The notes: a model not told the origin generated them from the sequence alone. DNA of 64,000 nt from Kiritimatiellia bacterium (GCA_030744755.1 JASLPY010000007.1:54733-118732), one strand, 5' to 3'; counted from the stretch's first letter, positions 33,212 to 42,846 are shown. Numbers and translations are program-made.

Positions 33212-34006
33212 TCACCGCTTCGGAAGGGCCAGGTTGCTCTTGGGTCGCAGGTTCGGGTACGGTTCACCCGAAGGCAGTTCGTAGGTCTGGTCTATGAAGC
33301 GGACTCCTTCACCATCCGACTTGAACTTCGTTCGAATGAAACAGTCAGGCGAACTTCGATGGAGGATCATCACGTTGCCCTTACGATCCACGGTAATCCT
33401 GGGTGTATCAACCCTCAGCAACCGGCCAAGCTGAAAAACTCCCTGGTTGATGCGCGTAGGATTGTCGTCAACCGTCAGGAACAGGTACTCGTGCTTGCCC
33501 CGCTTCCAATAGCGCAGGCTATAATTCCTCGTCGTATCCTCGTAACCTCTGACCCCTCTCACGGTCTTGGCAACCTCTATTCCCTCTACCACGTCAAGCA
33601 TCACCTTATCGGACATGTAGAACCTGTTATTGTGCTTTATGACTGCCCTGACAAGGTAGCGGCCCACTCCGCCCAGGTTGTAGCGGCGCGAAAGGTCTAT
33701 GGCGATATCTCTCTGCTCGCCCGGTTCCAGCTTGGCGTTCCTGATCAAGGGCTCCTTCCCCAGCCGAGGCAGCCACTGATCCCTCTTGCGCTCTATCTGA
33801 AAGTCGAGTTCAGCGCAGCCCACCGTGTCGCCACAGATTCTCAGCGGGGCGTCTGAGTCGTTGTAGATCGAAAGGAACGCATGGGTAGACTCGAACCTCA
33901 GGGATGAACCATACTCTAGCTTAAGGATCATCTTCGGTTCGGCCTGGCAAACACCAACGACCAAGACGGACAGGAAGACGGTTAATGCTGACGGGGAATG
34001 TCTCAT
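33212..34006 (-). CDS. Exported protein of unknown function, Ig-like
   Basis: The protein has 264 residues with a signal peptide (MRHSPSALTVFLSVLVVGVC, cleavage after QA). The mature part looks like one or two beta-sandwich domains: FESTHAFLSIYNDSDAPLRI, KLEPGEQRDIAIDLSRRYNL and GGVGRYLVRAVIKHNNRFYM suggest an immunoglobulin-type fold. The second half alternates strands (YSLRYWKRGKHEYLFLTVDD). No family recognised. It starts 2 bases after the gmhA stop on the same strand, so it is probably co-transcribed with gmhA. Confidence 0.6.
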   Translation of the reverse strand: MRHSPSALTVFLSVLVVGVCQAEPKMILKLEYGSSLRFESTHAFLSIYNDSDAPLRICGDTVGCAELDFQIERKRDQWLPRLGKEPLIRNAKLEPGEQRDIAIDLSRRYNLGGVGRYLVRAVIKHNNRFYMSDKVMLDVVEGIEVAKTVRGVRGYEDTTRNYSLRYWKRGKHEYLFLTVDDNPTRINQGVFQLGRLLRVDTPRITVDRKGNVMILHRSSPDCFIRTKFKSDGEGVRFIDQTYELPSGEPYPNLRPKSNLALPKR

Positions 34007-34008
34007 TG

Positions 34009-34575
34009 TTAGATAAAAGCCTCCTCTACGGCGTCAAGGACCAGGTGAACGAGCACCTGGTGAGCCTCCTGTATCCTTTCAGTTCGGGTGCCGGCGATCA
34101 CAATCTCATGGCTGGCCAGACCCGCAAGCTTTCCGCCATCACGCCCAAGGAAAGCCACTGTATTGACACCCGCAGCATGCGCTGCCTCGAGGGCGGCATG
34201 CAGGTTAGCTGCATTTCCGCTTGTGCTGAACAGTACAAGCACATCACCGGGCTTCCCCAGGCCCTCGATCTGGCGGCTGAACAGGGCGTCGAAACCGTAG
34301 TCATTGCCTATACAGGTCAGAGCAGTAGGATCGGCGGCAAGTGACAGCGCGGGAAGAGATCTTCGATCCCCCCTGAACCGGCCCACCAGTTCCTCAGACA
34401 TGTGCAGCGCCTCGGCTGCGCTTCCACCGTTGCCAGCCGTCATGACTTTGCCACCGGCCCGGAGAGCATCAATTACCAGCGCATTAATCGCGTCAATCTC
34501 ATCGACGTGGCCCAGCAATGTCTCAACTGTACGGGAACTGTCCCTGATGGCTTCGCTCAGACGATCCTTACTCAA
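34009..34575 (-). CDS. gmhA: Sedoheptulose-7-phosphate isomerase
   Basis: The protein has 188 residues with a SIS domain: GGKVMTAGNGGSAAEALHMS, EELVGRFRGDRRSLPALSLA and VLVLFSTSGNAANLHAALEA match GmhA phosphate-binding and active-site segments. It converts sedoheptulose 7-phosphate to D-glycero-D-manno-heptose 7-phosphate, the first step to ADP-heptose for lipopolysaccharide. The start codon is TTG at 34575, supported by GGGAG with 8-base spacing and by agreement with the family N-terminus. The other heptose genes are not in the window. It may instead belong to a closely related SIS isomerase, but the length and motifs favour GmhA. Confidence 0.85.
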   Translation of the reverse strand: MSKDRLSEAIRDSSRTVETLLGHVDEIDAINALVIDALRAGGKVMTAGNGGSAAEALHMSEELVGRFRGDRRSLPALSLAADPTALTCIGNDYGFDALFSRQIEGLGKPGDVLVLFSTSGNAANLHAALEAAHAAGVNTVAFLGRDGGKLAGLASHEIVIAGTRTERIQEAHQVLVHLVLDAVEEAFI

Positions 34576-34729
34576 AGCGCTTTCTCCCTACTTGGCAACC
34601 TTTTCTCATGCCTCTGAGTGTCGCCAAAAAACTACGACAAATCAAGCCGAGCTTTCGCGTCTCACGGTGAGGACTGATCCCGGCCAAAAAAGCTTCATTT
34701 TGCCGGCGCAGTTGTATACCATCTTCACC

Positions 34730-37700
34730 GTGAAAAATAACCCCTTTGTCCACCTCCATTTGCACACCTGTTACAGCCTCCTTGACGGTGCCTGCCAGAT
34801 AGACCGGCTGATCGACGCGGCCGTTGAAAACGAGATGCCCGCCGTTGCCATGACCGACCATGGAGTGATGTACGGTGCCGTGGAATTCTTCAAGACTGCT
34901 CAGAAAAAGGGCATCAAGCCCATAATCGGCTGCGAAGCCTACATAACTACCGGCAGCAGGTTCAGCCGTGGCGATGAAGCAAAAGGCGACAGACTCCACC
35001 ACCTTATTCTACTTGCCACCTCTGAGACGGGCTACTTCAACCTTGTAAAACTGGTGTCCGCGGCCCAGCTGGAGGGTTTCTACTACAAGCCAAGGATTGA
35101 TAACGAGCTCCTCGCTCAGCACAGCGCCGGACTACTCGGGATGTCGGCCTGCCTGAAAGGCCAAGTCGCCTCGACGCTTCTCGATGACAATATGGACGCC
35201 GCAGTGCAAACCGCCGGAATGTACTCAGACATCTTCGGTGAGGGCAATTTCTATCTGGAAGTAATGGATCACGGCATCTCCGAGCAGCGCAAGGTTGCCA
35301 AGCTGCTGCCGGAGCTTTCACGACGCACATCTCTCCCTATCGTGGCGACAAATGACGTTCATTACCTCAAGAAGCCGCACGCCGACGCTCACGAAATACT
35401 GTTGTGCATGCAGACGGGAACCGTAATGAGCGATCCCAAGAGAATGCGTTACAGCACGAAGGAGTTCTTCCTGAAGACCAGGAAAGAAATGGAAGCGGTC
35501 TTCAGAGAGTTTCCCGGTGCTCTCGACCTGACGCTCGACATCGCAGACAAGTGCAATGCAGAGATAGAGTTCGGAAAGCCCCATTTTCCCACTTTCCAGG
35601 TACCACCGGGCATGACGCAGAGGGAATACCTGAGGCAGATCTCTCTCGAAGGCATACAGAAACATTATCATGTCAAGAATCCGAAGAACCCCTCGGATGC
35701 CCGTGAACGCGAGATCCTGCAGCGGTTTGAACATGAGTTCGGTGTGATCGAATCAACGGGGTTCATAAACTACTTCCTTGTTGTCTGGGACTTCATGCAT
35801 TTTGCGAGGGAGCAGAAGATTCCCGTGGGCCCGGGCAGGGGATCAGGAGGTGGCAGCCTTGTTGCTTTTGTCCTGGGCATAACCGCCATAGATCCGCTTC
35901 ACTATGACCTTATTTTTGAACGTTTTCTTAATCCCGAGCGTGTATCGCCGCCTGACTTCGACATCGATTTCTGCATGTACCGGCGTGATGAAGTCATTGA
36001 TTACGTAAAGAAGAAGTACGGCAGCGAGAATGTTGCCCAGATCATCACCTTCGGATCCCTTGGCGCAAAAAGCGTTATTCGCGACGTGGGACGTGTGCTG
36101 GAGATTCCCTACGGCAAATGCGACAGCATCTCGAAGATGGTTCCCGATGACCTGAAAATGAATCTCAAGAAGGCTCTGGAACAAAGTCCCGATTTCAAGA
36201 ACGCGTACCAGACTGACGAGGACTGCAAACGCATACTGGATTACGGTTTCGTCCTTGAGGGTCTCTACCGAAACCCCGGGACGCACGCCGCAGGCGTGGT
36301 CATCGGCGAGAAACCGCTGGTTGAGATTGTCCCGCTATGCCGTGATAAGAACAAGGAACCCGTCACACAGTACTCCAAGTACCCGGTAGAAGATGTCGGC
36401 CTCCTCAAGATGGACTTCCTTGGGCTCAAAACGCTCACAGTTCTGAAGGAAGCAGTTGACCTGGTGCAAGAAACCAAAGGCATCTCGATTGATCTTGAAG
36501 AACTCATCCTGGACGACAAGAAGACGTACGAACTGCTGAGTCGCGGCGACACGATTGGAGTGTTCCAACTTGAAAGCTCCGGAATGCGCGACTTGATCAG
36601 GCGCATCAGCATGAACCGGATCGAGGACCTGATAGCGATGATCGCGCTGTACCGGCCCGGCCCGATGAATATGCTGCCGGACTACGTGGACCGCAAAAGC
36701 GGGAAGAAAGCCATAAGGTACGACCATCCCCTCCTTGAACCCATTCTCAAGGAGACTTACGGCGTAATGGTCTACCAGGAACAGGTACAGAAGGCTGCAA
36801 ACGTTCTCGCCGGTTACTCGCTGGGCGAAGCCGATATTCTCAGGCGCGCCATGGGCAAGAAGATTCCCGAGGTAATGCAGGAGCAGCGGACAAAGTTCGT
36901 AAATGGCTGTGCCGAAATCAACAGCATCAAGAAGGAGCTGGCAGGCAAGATCTTCGACAACATGGAGAAATTCGCCGGTTACGGATTCAACAAGGCCCAC
37001 AGTGCCGGTTACGCAATCATCTCTTACCAGACCGCGTTCATGAAGGCCAACTATCCGGCGGAATTCATGTCGGCGGTCCTCTCTTGCGAAATAGGTAATT
37101 TCGACAAGCTGCCTGTCTTCATCGTTGAAGCCGGAGAGATGGGACTTGAGATACACGCTCCCGATGTGAATTCCAGCGCGGTACGCTTTATTCCGGAGGA
37201 GGGCGCCATACGTTTTGGCCTCGCGGGCATCAAGAATGTTGGCGAGGGGGCTGCCGCGGCCGTTGTCGAAGAAAGGGAGACCAACGGCCCCTTCACCAGC
37301 CTTGTCGACTTCTGCTCCCGGGCGGAAGGCCAGCTCGCCAACAAAAAGGTACTGGAGAACCTTGTGCGGGCGGGAGCTTTCGACTGCATTGATTCTAACC
37401 GGGCAAGGCTCTTCAATGGCATCGACTTCTCCATGCTCCGCTCCGCGTCGTTGCAGCGAGACAGGCAATCGGGGCAAGGCAGTCTTTTCAGCCTGATGGA
37501 AGACAATACCGGCAGCATCACCGAAGACGAGCTTCCCGACTGTGATCCATGGCACGAGAACGAGTTGCTCGCCGGGGAGCGTGAATTGCTGGGAATCTAC
37601 ATGACAGGGCATCCGCTTACCCAGTATGCGCCCATACTCGAACGCTACCAGCTCACAACGGTTACAGGGCTCTCAGAGCTTTCCGACAAGACCGAGACCC

Positions 37701-38248
37701 GTCTTGGGGGTATTGTCTCCAAAATGGTGAAGAGAGTGACGAAGCTCAAGAAAGAGAACATGGCCATCCTCACTCTTGAGGATCTCGACGGCAGCCTGGA
37801 GGTCCTCGTTTTTCCGGAAGCCTACCAGCGCTACGGCTCTGTGATTCAGCAGGACGGGGCAATAATGGTGTGCGGAGAAGTGTCGCGGCGGGACGAGGAG
37901 GCCAAGCTTGTAGCCCAGGAAATATACCCGCTCGCCGAAGCTCCCAGGCACTTCACCCAGCGGGTGAGTCTCCACGTTCCCGTGGCCACTCTGAACGACG
38001 AGAAACTGGGCAAGGTAAAGGACATACTCCGAATGCACCCGGGAGTCGTGCCGGTTGTGATATGCATGCAATTCCCCTCAGGCGAAAAAGTTTTCGTGCG
38101 CACCGACAAATCGTTCCGCGTCTTTCCAAACCAAGACCTGGTTCAGGAATTGGAACAGGAGCTCGGCGAACGTGGCCTGTACGTTGCGGTGACTCCCGAG
38201 GCATGCCTCAAACCCAAGCCTAAACGGCGTCAGTGGAACGGAGGCTGA
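34730..38248 (+). CDS. dnaE: DNA polymerase III alpha subunit
   Basis: The protein has 1172 residues from GTG 34730, placed to give the family N-terminus KNNPFVHLHLHTCYSLLDGA; upstream codons show no homology and the ribosome binding site is weak. The order of domains is PHP (about 1-280, HLHLHT and MTDHG), then palm, with PGRGSGGGSLVAFVLGI and catalytic Asp409/Asp411 in PPDFDIDFC. Next come fingers, including VYQEQVQKAANVLAGYSLGE and ADILRRAMGKK, a helix-hairpin-helix region (IRFGLAGIKNVGEGAAAAVV), and an OB fold with RLGGIVSKMVKRVTKLKKEN. This is the replicative polymerase catalytic subunit. A GYF-domain gene begins 5 bases after its stop. Confidence 0.97.
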   Translation: MKNNPFVHLHLHTCYSLLDGACQIDRLIDAAVENEMPAVAMTDHGVMYGAVEFFKTAQKKGIKPIIGCEAYITTGSRFSRGDEAKGDRLHHLILLATSETGYFNLVKLVSAAQLEGFYYKPRIDNELLAQHSAGLLGMSACLKGQVASTLLDDNMDAAVQTAGMYSDIFGEGNFYLEVMDHGISEQRKVAKLLPELSRRTSLPIVATNDVHYLKKPHADAHEILLCMQTGTVMSDPKRMRYSTKEFFLKTRKEMEAVFREFPGALDLTLDIADKCNAEIEFGKPHFPTFQVPPGMTQREYLRQISLEGIQKHYHVKNPKNPSDAREREILQRFEHEFGVIESTGFINYFLVVWDFMHFAREQKIPVGPGRGSGGGSLVAFVLGITAIDPLHYDLIFERFLNPERVSPPDFDIDFCMYRRDEVIDYVKKKYGSENVAQIITFGSLGAKSVIRDVGRVLEIPYGKCDSISKMVPDDLKMNLKKALEQSPDFKNAYQTDEDCKRILDYGFVLEGLYRNPGTHAAGVVIGEKPLVEIVPLCRDKNKEPVTQYSKYPVEDVGLLKMDFLGLKTLTVLKEAVDLVQETKGISIDLEELILDDKKTYELLSRGDTIGVFQLESSGMRDLIRRISMNRIEDLIAMIALYRPGPMNMLPDYVDRKSGKKAIRYDHPLLEPILKETYGVMVYQEQVQKAANVLAGYSLGEADILRRAMGKKIPEVMQEQRTKFVNGCAEINSIKKELAGKIFDNMEKFAGYGFNKAHSAGYAIISYQTAFMKANYPAEFMSAVLSCEIGNFDKLPVFIVEAGEMGLEIHAPDVNSSAVRFIPEEGAIRFGLAGIKNVGEGAAAAVVEERETNGPFTSLVDFCSRAEGQLANKKVLENLVRAGAFDCIDSNRARLFNGIDFSMLRSASLQRDRQSGQGSLFSLMEDNTGSITEDELPDCDPWHENELLAGERELLGIYMTGHPLTQYAPILERYQLTTVTGLSELSDKTETRLGGIVSKMVKRVTKLKKENMAILTLEDLDGSLEVLVFPEAYQRYGSVIQQDGAIMVCGEVSRRDEEAKLVAQEIYPLAEAPRHFTQRVSLHVPVATLNDEKLGKVKDILRMHPGVVPVVICMQFPSGEKVFVRTDKSFRVFPNQDLVQELEQELGERGLYVAVTPEACLKPKPKRRQWNGG

Positions 38249-38253
38249 CTGAA

Positions 38254-39792
38254 ATGCACGCTGAATCTTCCACGTGGTACCTCAAGACTCCTGACGGAGC
38301 CGTCTTTGGACCAGTGGATGCCGCTACTCTCAGGGACTGGGCGGAAGACGGCCGAATCGCTCCAGAACACCAGGTCTCGCGCGACCAGGTGCAGTGGAGG
38401 CCGGCACCTGAAATGGATAGGCTTGCCATGGACTGGCGAGTTACATTCCCCTCCGGAGAAACGTTCGGGCCTCTTAATATAAGGGCACTCGGAGATCTCC
38501 TGGTGGACGGCACGATTCTGTGGGATTCCCATGTCCGCAATGTCCGCGACAATACCGAGTGCACACCGCTCGAACGGGCACCCGATATATTCGGAACTCC
38601 CGCCCCCGTCCGGAAAACCCCGCCAGCCAAAAAAGACAGCACTCTATCACTCAAGATTCGCGAACTCGAAAAAGAGCTGCGCAAGAGGTCGAAGGAGACC
38701 GAAAGGCTCAAAGAACAGCTCAAGGCCAGGAAGGAAGAGTTAAAGGAAACAGCGAGCTCTCTGAAGAAACAGCAAACACAGTCGTCAAAACAGGAAAAAG
38801 GGGCAAAGACCGCCCAGGATAAGATTGCAGCTGAACGCGACAAACTCCAACAGGAGCTGTCGGGAGCAGCCATCGAACTGAAATCGGCCCTACAAGCAAA
38901 AGTATCTCTTGAGGTGGAGTTGGCGAAACTGGCCGCGAGGGCCGAAAGCACAAACGCAACCCTGGAGGAAGCACAGAAGACGCTCGCAGCAGAAAAACAG
39001 GAAACAGCGGCCGCCCTCGCTGAAGCAGTCGAACGCGAGAGAGAGGTGGACGAGGCGCTCGTACAGAAACAGGCTGCTTACTCAGAGCTTTCTGAATCAA
39101 TCCAGCAGGTCAAACAAGCTCTCGAAGCGGAGAAGAAGGATAAGGAGAAACACCTCGCTGAAGCAGCTGAACGCGCGAAGGAGATGAACGAGGCGCTCGT
39201 ACAGAAACAGGCTGCTTACTCAGAGCTTTCTAAATCAATCCAGCAGGTCAAACAAGCTCTTGAGGCGGAGAAGAAGGATAAAGAGACAACCATCGCTGAA
39301 GCAACCAGGCGCGAAGCACATCTCGAAGGGGCACTCGAACAACAGAAAGCCTCGTATTCGGAACTTTCCGACTCCAACCGGAAGACAAGAGAAGTTCTCG
39401 AGGCGCATTTGGCCGAGCTGACATTGAAGGCAGAGAACGCAGACGCCGCCCTGAAAGAGGCACGCTCAGCCCTCGAAGCGGAGAAAACCAACAGCAAGAA
39501 CCGCCTGTCTGAAGCACTGAAGAAAGAAAAAGAACTGGACGAGACCCTTGCAGAACGGTTAAAGCTCAATGAGCAAGAGATTGATGCGTGGAATTCGAGA
39601 GAGAGAATGCTCCAGAAGAAGATCGATCAGCTGCAGTCCAACTGCGAAGCCGCGCTGGCCGAGACAGATGAAGTCAGGAAGCAGCTCGAGATAGAACGAG
39701 AGAGACCGACAAATAGCGAACGCGCTCATCCGCTGGTCAACCTGGAGAACCAGGTTCAGGGCGAGCTCAAGAAATGGATGACAAGACAGTGA
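38254..39792 (+). CDS. GYF_2-domain protein with long coiled coil and internal repeats
   Basis: The protein has 512 residues from ATG 38254, preceded by GGAGG at 38240-38244; a GTG at 38233 would overlap dnaE. Residues about 5-95 hold two GYF_2-like modules (WYLKTPDGAVFGPVDAATLR DWAEDGRI and WRVTFPSGETFGPLNIRALG). From about 125 to the end it is a continuous Glu/Lys/Ala-rich coiled coil. A 46-residue unit (EALVQKQAAYSELS..SIQQV) is tandemly repeated, with near-identical DNA at 39052 and 39190 (138-base period) and a third, diverged copy. No signal or membrane segment is visible. It is probably a cytoplasmic scaffold; the partner is unknown. Confidence 0.7.
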   Translation: MHAESSTWYLKTPDGAVFGPVDAATLRDWAEDGRIAPEHQVSRDQVQWRPAPEMDRLAMDWRVTFPSGETFGPLNIRALGDLLVDGTILWDSHVRNVRDNTECTPLERAPDIFGTPAPVRKTPPAKKDSTLSLKIRELEKELRKRSKETERLKEQLKARKEELKETASSLKKQQTQSSKQEKGAKTAQDKIAAERDKLQQELSGAAIELKSALQAKVSLEVELAKLAARAESTNATLEEAQKTLAAEKQETAAALAEAVEREREVDEALVQKQAAYSELSESIQQVKQALEAEKKDKEKHLAEAAERAKEMNEALVQKQAAYSELSKSIQQVKQALEAEKKDKETTIAEATRREAHLEGALEQQKASYSELSDSNRKTREVLEAHLAELTLKAENADAALKEARSALEAEKTNSKNRLSEALKKEKELDETLAERLKLNEQEIDAWNSRERMLQKKIDQLQSNCEAALAETDEVRKQLEIERERPTNSERAHPLVNLENQVQGELKKWMTRQ

Positions 39793-39802
39793 CGGTAAGT
39801 CT

Positions 39803-40579
39803 ATGAGCACACACGAGCATGGTGACAAACACCCCACCGGAAGTTGGGATGAACCCGCGAAAGCATCGGACGCAACCGCTGACGAAGATGCGATCATGGC
39901 GTTGGCCCACCGCAAATCGTCCGAACTGGCCGCACAAGGTGAGTCACTGCCTGTGCTCGAAGCATTTCAGGAGTTTCTGGAGGCAGAACGTATCCGTTCC
40001 AGGCGGCGGATCATCATTCTTTCGACGGCATTCAGTGTTGTGCTCCTGGTTGTTGTCGTAGGCGGAGTACTTATCGGAGCTTCCATGCTCAGACCCATCC
40101 ACGACAACTACCGGAACATGCAGTCCGATATCAACGCTTTCGATCGCGCTACGGCAAACTCGAGAAAACGGATTGACGGCATGCTGGATCGCTTTGGAAA
40201 ACAGGACAGGCGCCTCCGGGAAGAACTGGCGAAGGAGCGACAGTCATCGGCCGAGACAAGGCAGGACCTCAGCCAGAAATCAAAGCAGTTCGAGAACGAT
40301 GTCACCCGAATGCAAAAACTGATGGGCAGGCTTCACGCCAACAACCGTGAACTTCGCAAGAGCATCGAGGAACAAAACGAGAGGATTCCTTCGCTGGTTG
40401 CGGAAGTCAGAAGGTCCATGCGAGAGCCGGATACCGCCAACGTTACTGATGTTGCGGCACCGCCCGAAGCTCCATACGGCGAGGGTAGCGGCCGGGGCAG
40501 AAGAGAAACACTCACGCTGTCGATCATGCCCAAGGGTTATGACCAATCAGTAGCCTGGCGTGTTCCTATTCCGGAATAA
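39803..40579 (+). CDS. Single-pass membrane protein with coiled coil, unknown function
   Basis: The protein has 258 residues. A hydrophilic N-terminus of about 65 residues (with LPVLEAFQEFLEAERIRSRR) is followed by one transmembrane helix (IIILSTAFSVVLLVVVVGGV LIGA, about residues 70-95). A Lys/Arg/Glu-rich coiled coil then covers about 100-210, and a basic tail follows. It begins 11 bases after the GYF-domain gene and is likely in the same operon. Its 3' end overlaps the convergent LysM gene by 14 bases. No family recognised. Confidence 0.65.
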   Translation: MSTHEHGDKHPTGSWDEPAKASDATADEDAIMALAHRKSSELAAQGESLPVLEAFQEFLEAERIRSRRRIIILSTAFSVVLLVVVVGGVLIGASMLRPIHDNYRNMQSDINAFDRATANSRKRIDGMLDRFGKQDRRLREELAKERQSSAETRQDLSQKSKQFENDVTRMQKLMGRLHANNRELRKSIEEQNERIPSLVAEVRRSMREPDTANVTDVAAPPEAPYGEGSGRGRRETLTLSIMPKGYDQSVAWRVPIPE

Positions 40580-41099
40580 ACAGCTTGTCACCTACACGTA
40601 TCACGTCCGCGCTCTTGAGTTTGTTCTCGCGGACAATCACGGTCACCGTAACCCCATAGGCAGCAGCAATCTCCGACAGCGTTTCGCCGGGCTTCACTAC
40701 GTGCTCGTATCCCGATGATGAACGCTGACTTACAGCCTGGGCTTCCTGGGTACGCATAATCTGCCCCATTTTGCGGGAAAGATCATCCACGATCTGCTTT
40801 CGCAGCTTCTCGCGTTCCGCCGGCTGTGCCGACAGTGTCCGCTCGATTGCCGTGAGCCTGTCCTCGAGCACACGGCTCCGTTGATCAGAAGACGTTCTCG
40901 TCGTCTCTACATCCGAGAAGACCCTGTCCTGACCTTCGGACATATCGGCGACCCTGCTCTGCAACTGCGCGATCTCTCTCTGCATTCTCGCCAACTCGGC
41001 TTTACGACGCATTTCCTGATCGCGCCTGTTGTAAACAAGCGTACTGCACCCTGACAGCGAAAGGAACACCATTATTAGAAAAACACTTACCATTTTCAT
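40566..41099 (-). CDS. LysM-domain lipoprotein with coiled coil
   Basis: The protein has 177 residues. The lipoprotein signal is MKMVSVFLIMVFLSLSGCST, with Cys18 as the lipidated residue. Residues about 28-115 are a coiled coil (RKAELARMQREIAQLQSRVA). The C-terminal LysM reads HVVKPGETLSEIAAAYGVTV and ENKLKSADVIRVGDKLFIPE, complete and typical. LysM binds peptidoglycan, so the protein should link the envelope membrane to the cell wall. It is convergent with and overlaps the membrane coiled-coil gene by 14 bases. Confidence 0.85.
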   Translation of the reverse strand: MKMVSVFLIMVFLSLSGCSTLVYNRRDQEMRRKAELARMQREIAQLQSRVADMSEGQDRVFSDVETTRTSSDQRSRVLEDRLTAIERTLSAQPAEREKLRKQIVDDLSRKMGQIMRTQEAQAVSQRSSSGYEHVVKPGETLSEIAAAYGVTVTVIVRENKLKSADVIRVGDKLFIPE

Positions 41100-41209
41100 A
41101 GCGAGCTAACCGTACCACGCTCCTCCCCCGGGGCTCCAGCATTTTCCGTTTTGATGCACCCGTTTTTCTTCTTGTTCCCTTCTGAAACCGGCAGTAGGCT
41201 CGATCCAGC

Positions 41210-42208
41210 ATGGCAAACATTCCATATCCGATTCTCTTCGATCATGTTTATAAGGACTACATTTGGGGAGGATCGAGCATCGCAGGAACATACGGACGTG
41301 ATGACACGCCGGAAATCTGCGCCGAGTCATGGGAGGTCTCCGACCGTCCGGAAGGAATGAGTATTGTCAGTAACGGTCCCCTGGCGGGCCGTACTCTCCA
41401 CGACATTGTTCAGGACTGGGGGGTCGACCTTCTTGGCAGCTCCGTGACCTCCCCTGTTTTTCCGCTGCTAATAAAGATCATAGATGCAAAGAAGCGCCTC
41501 AGCCTCCAGGTTCACCCCAACGACGAAACAGCGCTGCTGTACGGAGGCGAAGCCAAGACTGAAGCCTGGGCGGTACTCGATACAGAAAAGGGCTCCGGCC
41601 TGTATGCAGGTTTCGAGAAAGCGCCAACTCCAGGCGCATTCAGAAAGGCAGTTGAAGATGAAACCGTGGAGGATATGCTGAATTTCATCCCGGTTGAGAA
41701 AGGCGTAGCCATTTACATTCCGGGCGGCCGCCTGCATGCGATAGGCGAAGGCTGCCTCCTCCTGGAGGTTCAGCAGAATTCGAACACCACTTATCGCGTT
41801 TACGATTGGGGCAGACTCGGTCATGACGGCAAACCCAGGGAGCTTCACATGGAACAGGCCTTGCAGGTCATAGACTGGGAGGGAGAGCCTGGAGAAGCGT
41901 CGGAACCGAAAATGCTGTTGAGAAAAGGAAAGAATACCCTGTGGGAGCTCATCGATAGCCCGTTCTTCCGAATGTGGAGACGCGACGTCAATGACCCACA
42001 GACGGTTAAGCAGGACGGGTTGAGTTTCGCCGTTCTTTTCGCAGCGTCAGGCCGGCTCACAGTGGAAATCGCAGGCTGCAGCGAGAGCATCGCCGCGGGG
42101 ACATCGTGCCTTGTTCCGGCGATTGCCGACAACTATACGATAACCCCGGAAGAACCGGATTCTTCGGTCATCGAAATCCGAGTGCCGCCCGAAGGTACAG
42201 GTATTTGA
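41210..42208 (+). CDS. manA: Class I mannose-6-phosphate isomerase
   Basis: The protein has 332 residues, the shorter bacterial class I form. The zinc ligands are in SLQVHPNDE (Gln, His), GGEAKTEAW (Glu) and IPGGRLHAIGEG (His). The N-terminal YKDYIWGG and the central QQNSNTTYRVYDWGR are family signatures. It interconverts mannose 6-phosphate and fructose 6-phosphate in the cytoplasm, either for mannose use or for making GDP-mannose and polysaccharides. It stands alone, with no adjacent mannose genes. Confidence 0.92.
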   Translation: MANIPYPILFDHVYKDYIWGGSSIAGTYGRDDTPEICAESWEVSDRPEGMSIVSNGPLAGRTLHDIVQDWGVDLLGSSVTSPVFPLLIKIIDAKKRLSLQVHPNDETALLYGGEAKTEAWAVLDTEKGSGLYAGFEKAPTPGAFRKAVEDETVEDMLNFIPVEKGVAIYIPGGRLHAIGEGCLLLEVQQNSNTTYRVYDWGRLGHDGKPRELHMEQALQVIDWEGEPGEASEPKMLLRKGKNTLWELIDSPFFRMWRRDVNDPQTVKQDGLSFAVLFAASGRLTVEIAGCSESIAAGTSCLVPAIADNYTITPEEPDSSVIEIRVPPEGTGI

Positions 42209-42305
42209 AGCGGAACGAATCCTGGTTGCTCAGCGAAACACGAGATCCCTCGAAAACCTCGGGATGACATTGACATTACGCTCCGTTTGATCAACATGCG
42301 CTTTC

Positions 42306-42326
42306 GTCCACCTCGTAGCGGTGGAC
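42306..42326. terminator. Hairpin between convergent manA and fmdB-like genes
   Basis: Arms GTCCACC/GGTGGAC are separated by TCGTAGC between two convergent genes. There is no clear T-run on either side, so termination activity is uncertain. Confidence 0.3.
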
Positions 42327-42334
42327 CACCCACC

Positions 42335-42823
42335 TCACATCTCGTACAGCCTATCGTCCCTGCTGGGCGGGCGTTGGTGGGTGCGCTTCTTAGCCTTCTT
42401 CCCTGGCAGGATAAACGGATCCTCATTATCGATGCCATCACCCATCTCCGCTTCAACCTTATCCGGATCCTCGCCGGCCTCAAGGCGGGCAAGTGCCGAT
42501 TCCATCCCGTCATTGAACTCCATTCCCGTCATCTTGGAGAACTTCCTCATGAGCATTGCGGCCTGGCGAGGGTCGTCTTCGTTTATCTTCTCTGCCTCCC
42601 CTGCCAGCTCCATCATGGCCCTCTCAAGTTTCGATTCGTCTATGGGAAGTTCATCAAGATCGCCGCCCTCCTGTGAATTCCCGCCCATGGAGAAGAGCGA
42701 AACCTGTCGTTCCAGTTTGCGGCGGCATTTGGGGCATGGGGGCCTCTTCGAGGTGTTCACGGCCTTACTCAGAAAATTAAAGATCGTGTGACAATCTGCA
42801 CAGTAGAACTCATAAATTGGCAT
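42335..42823 (-). CDS. FmdB-family zinc-ribbon protein with extended C-terminus
   Basis: The protein has 162 residues. The N-terminus MPIYEFYCADCHTIFNFLSK followed by PPCPKCRRKLERQVSLFSMG is the FmdB zinc ribbon with two CxxC pairs. Family members are usually about 60-110 residues; this one adds about 110 residues of acidic, helical sequence (SKLERAMMELAGEAEKINED) and a basic tail. The first FmdB was proposed as a regulator of a formamidase gene; the general role is unknown. It lies 23 bases downstream of murG on the same strand. Confidence 0.8.
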   Translation of the reverse strand: MPIYEFYCADCHTIFNFLSKAVNTSKRPPCPKCRRKLERQVSLFSMGGNSQEGGDLDELPIDESKLERAMMELAGEAEKINEDDPRQAAMLMRKFSKMTGMEFNDGMESALARLEAGEDPDKVEAEMGDGIDNEDPFILPGKKAKKRTHQRPPSRDDRLYEM

Positions 42824-42846
42824 GTTTGCACCTCCTGACGATCGGT

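Noticed and set aside
36335..37612. Minus-strand open frame of 425 codons
   Set aside because: Entirely antisense to dnaE, whose motifs are unambiguous.
39052..39327. 138-base direct repeat as a mobile or CRISPR-like element
   Set aside because: It is in frame within a coiled-coil gene and encodes a 46-residue heptad-type unit, so it is a protein repeat.
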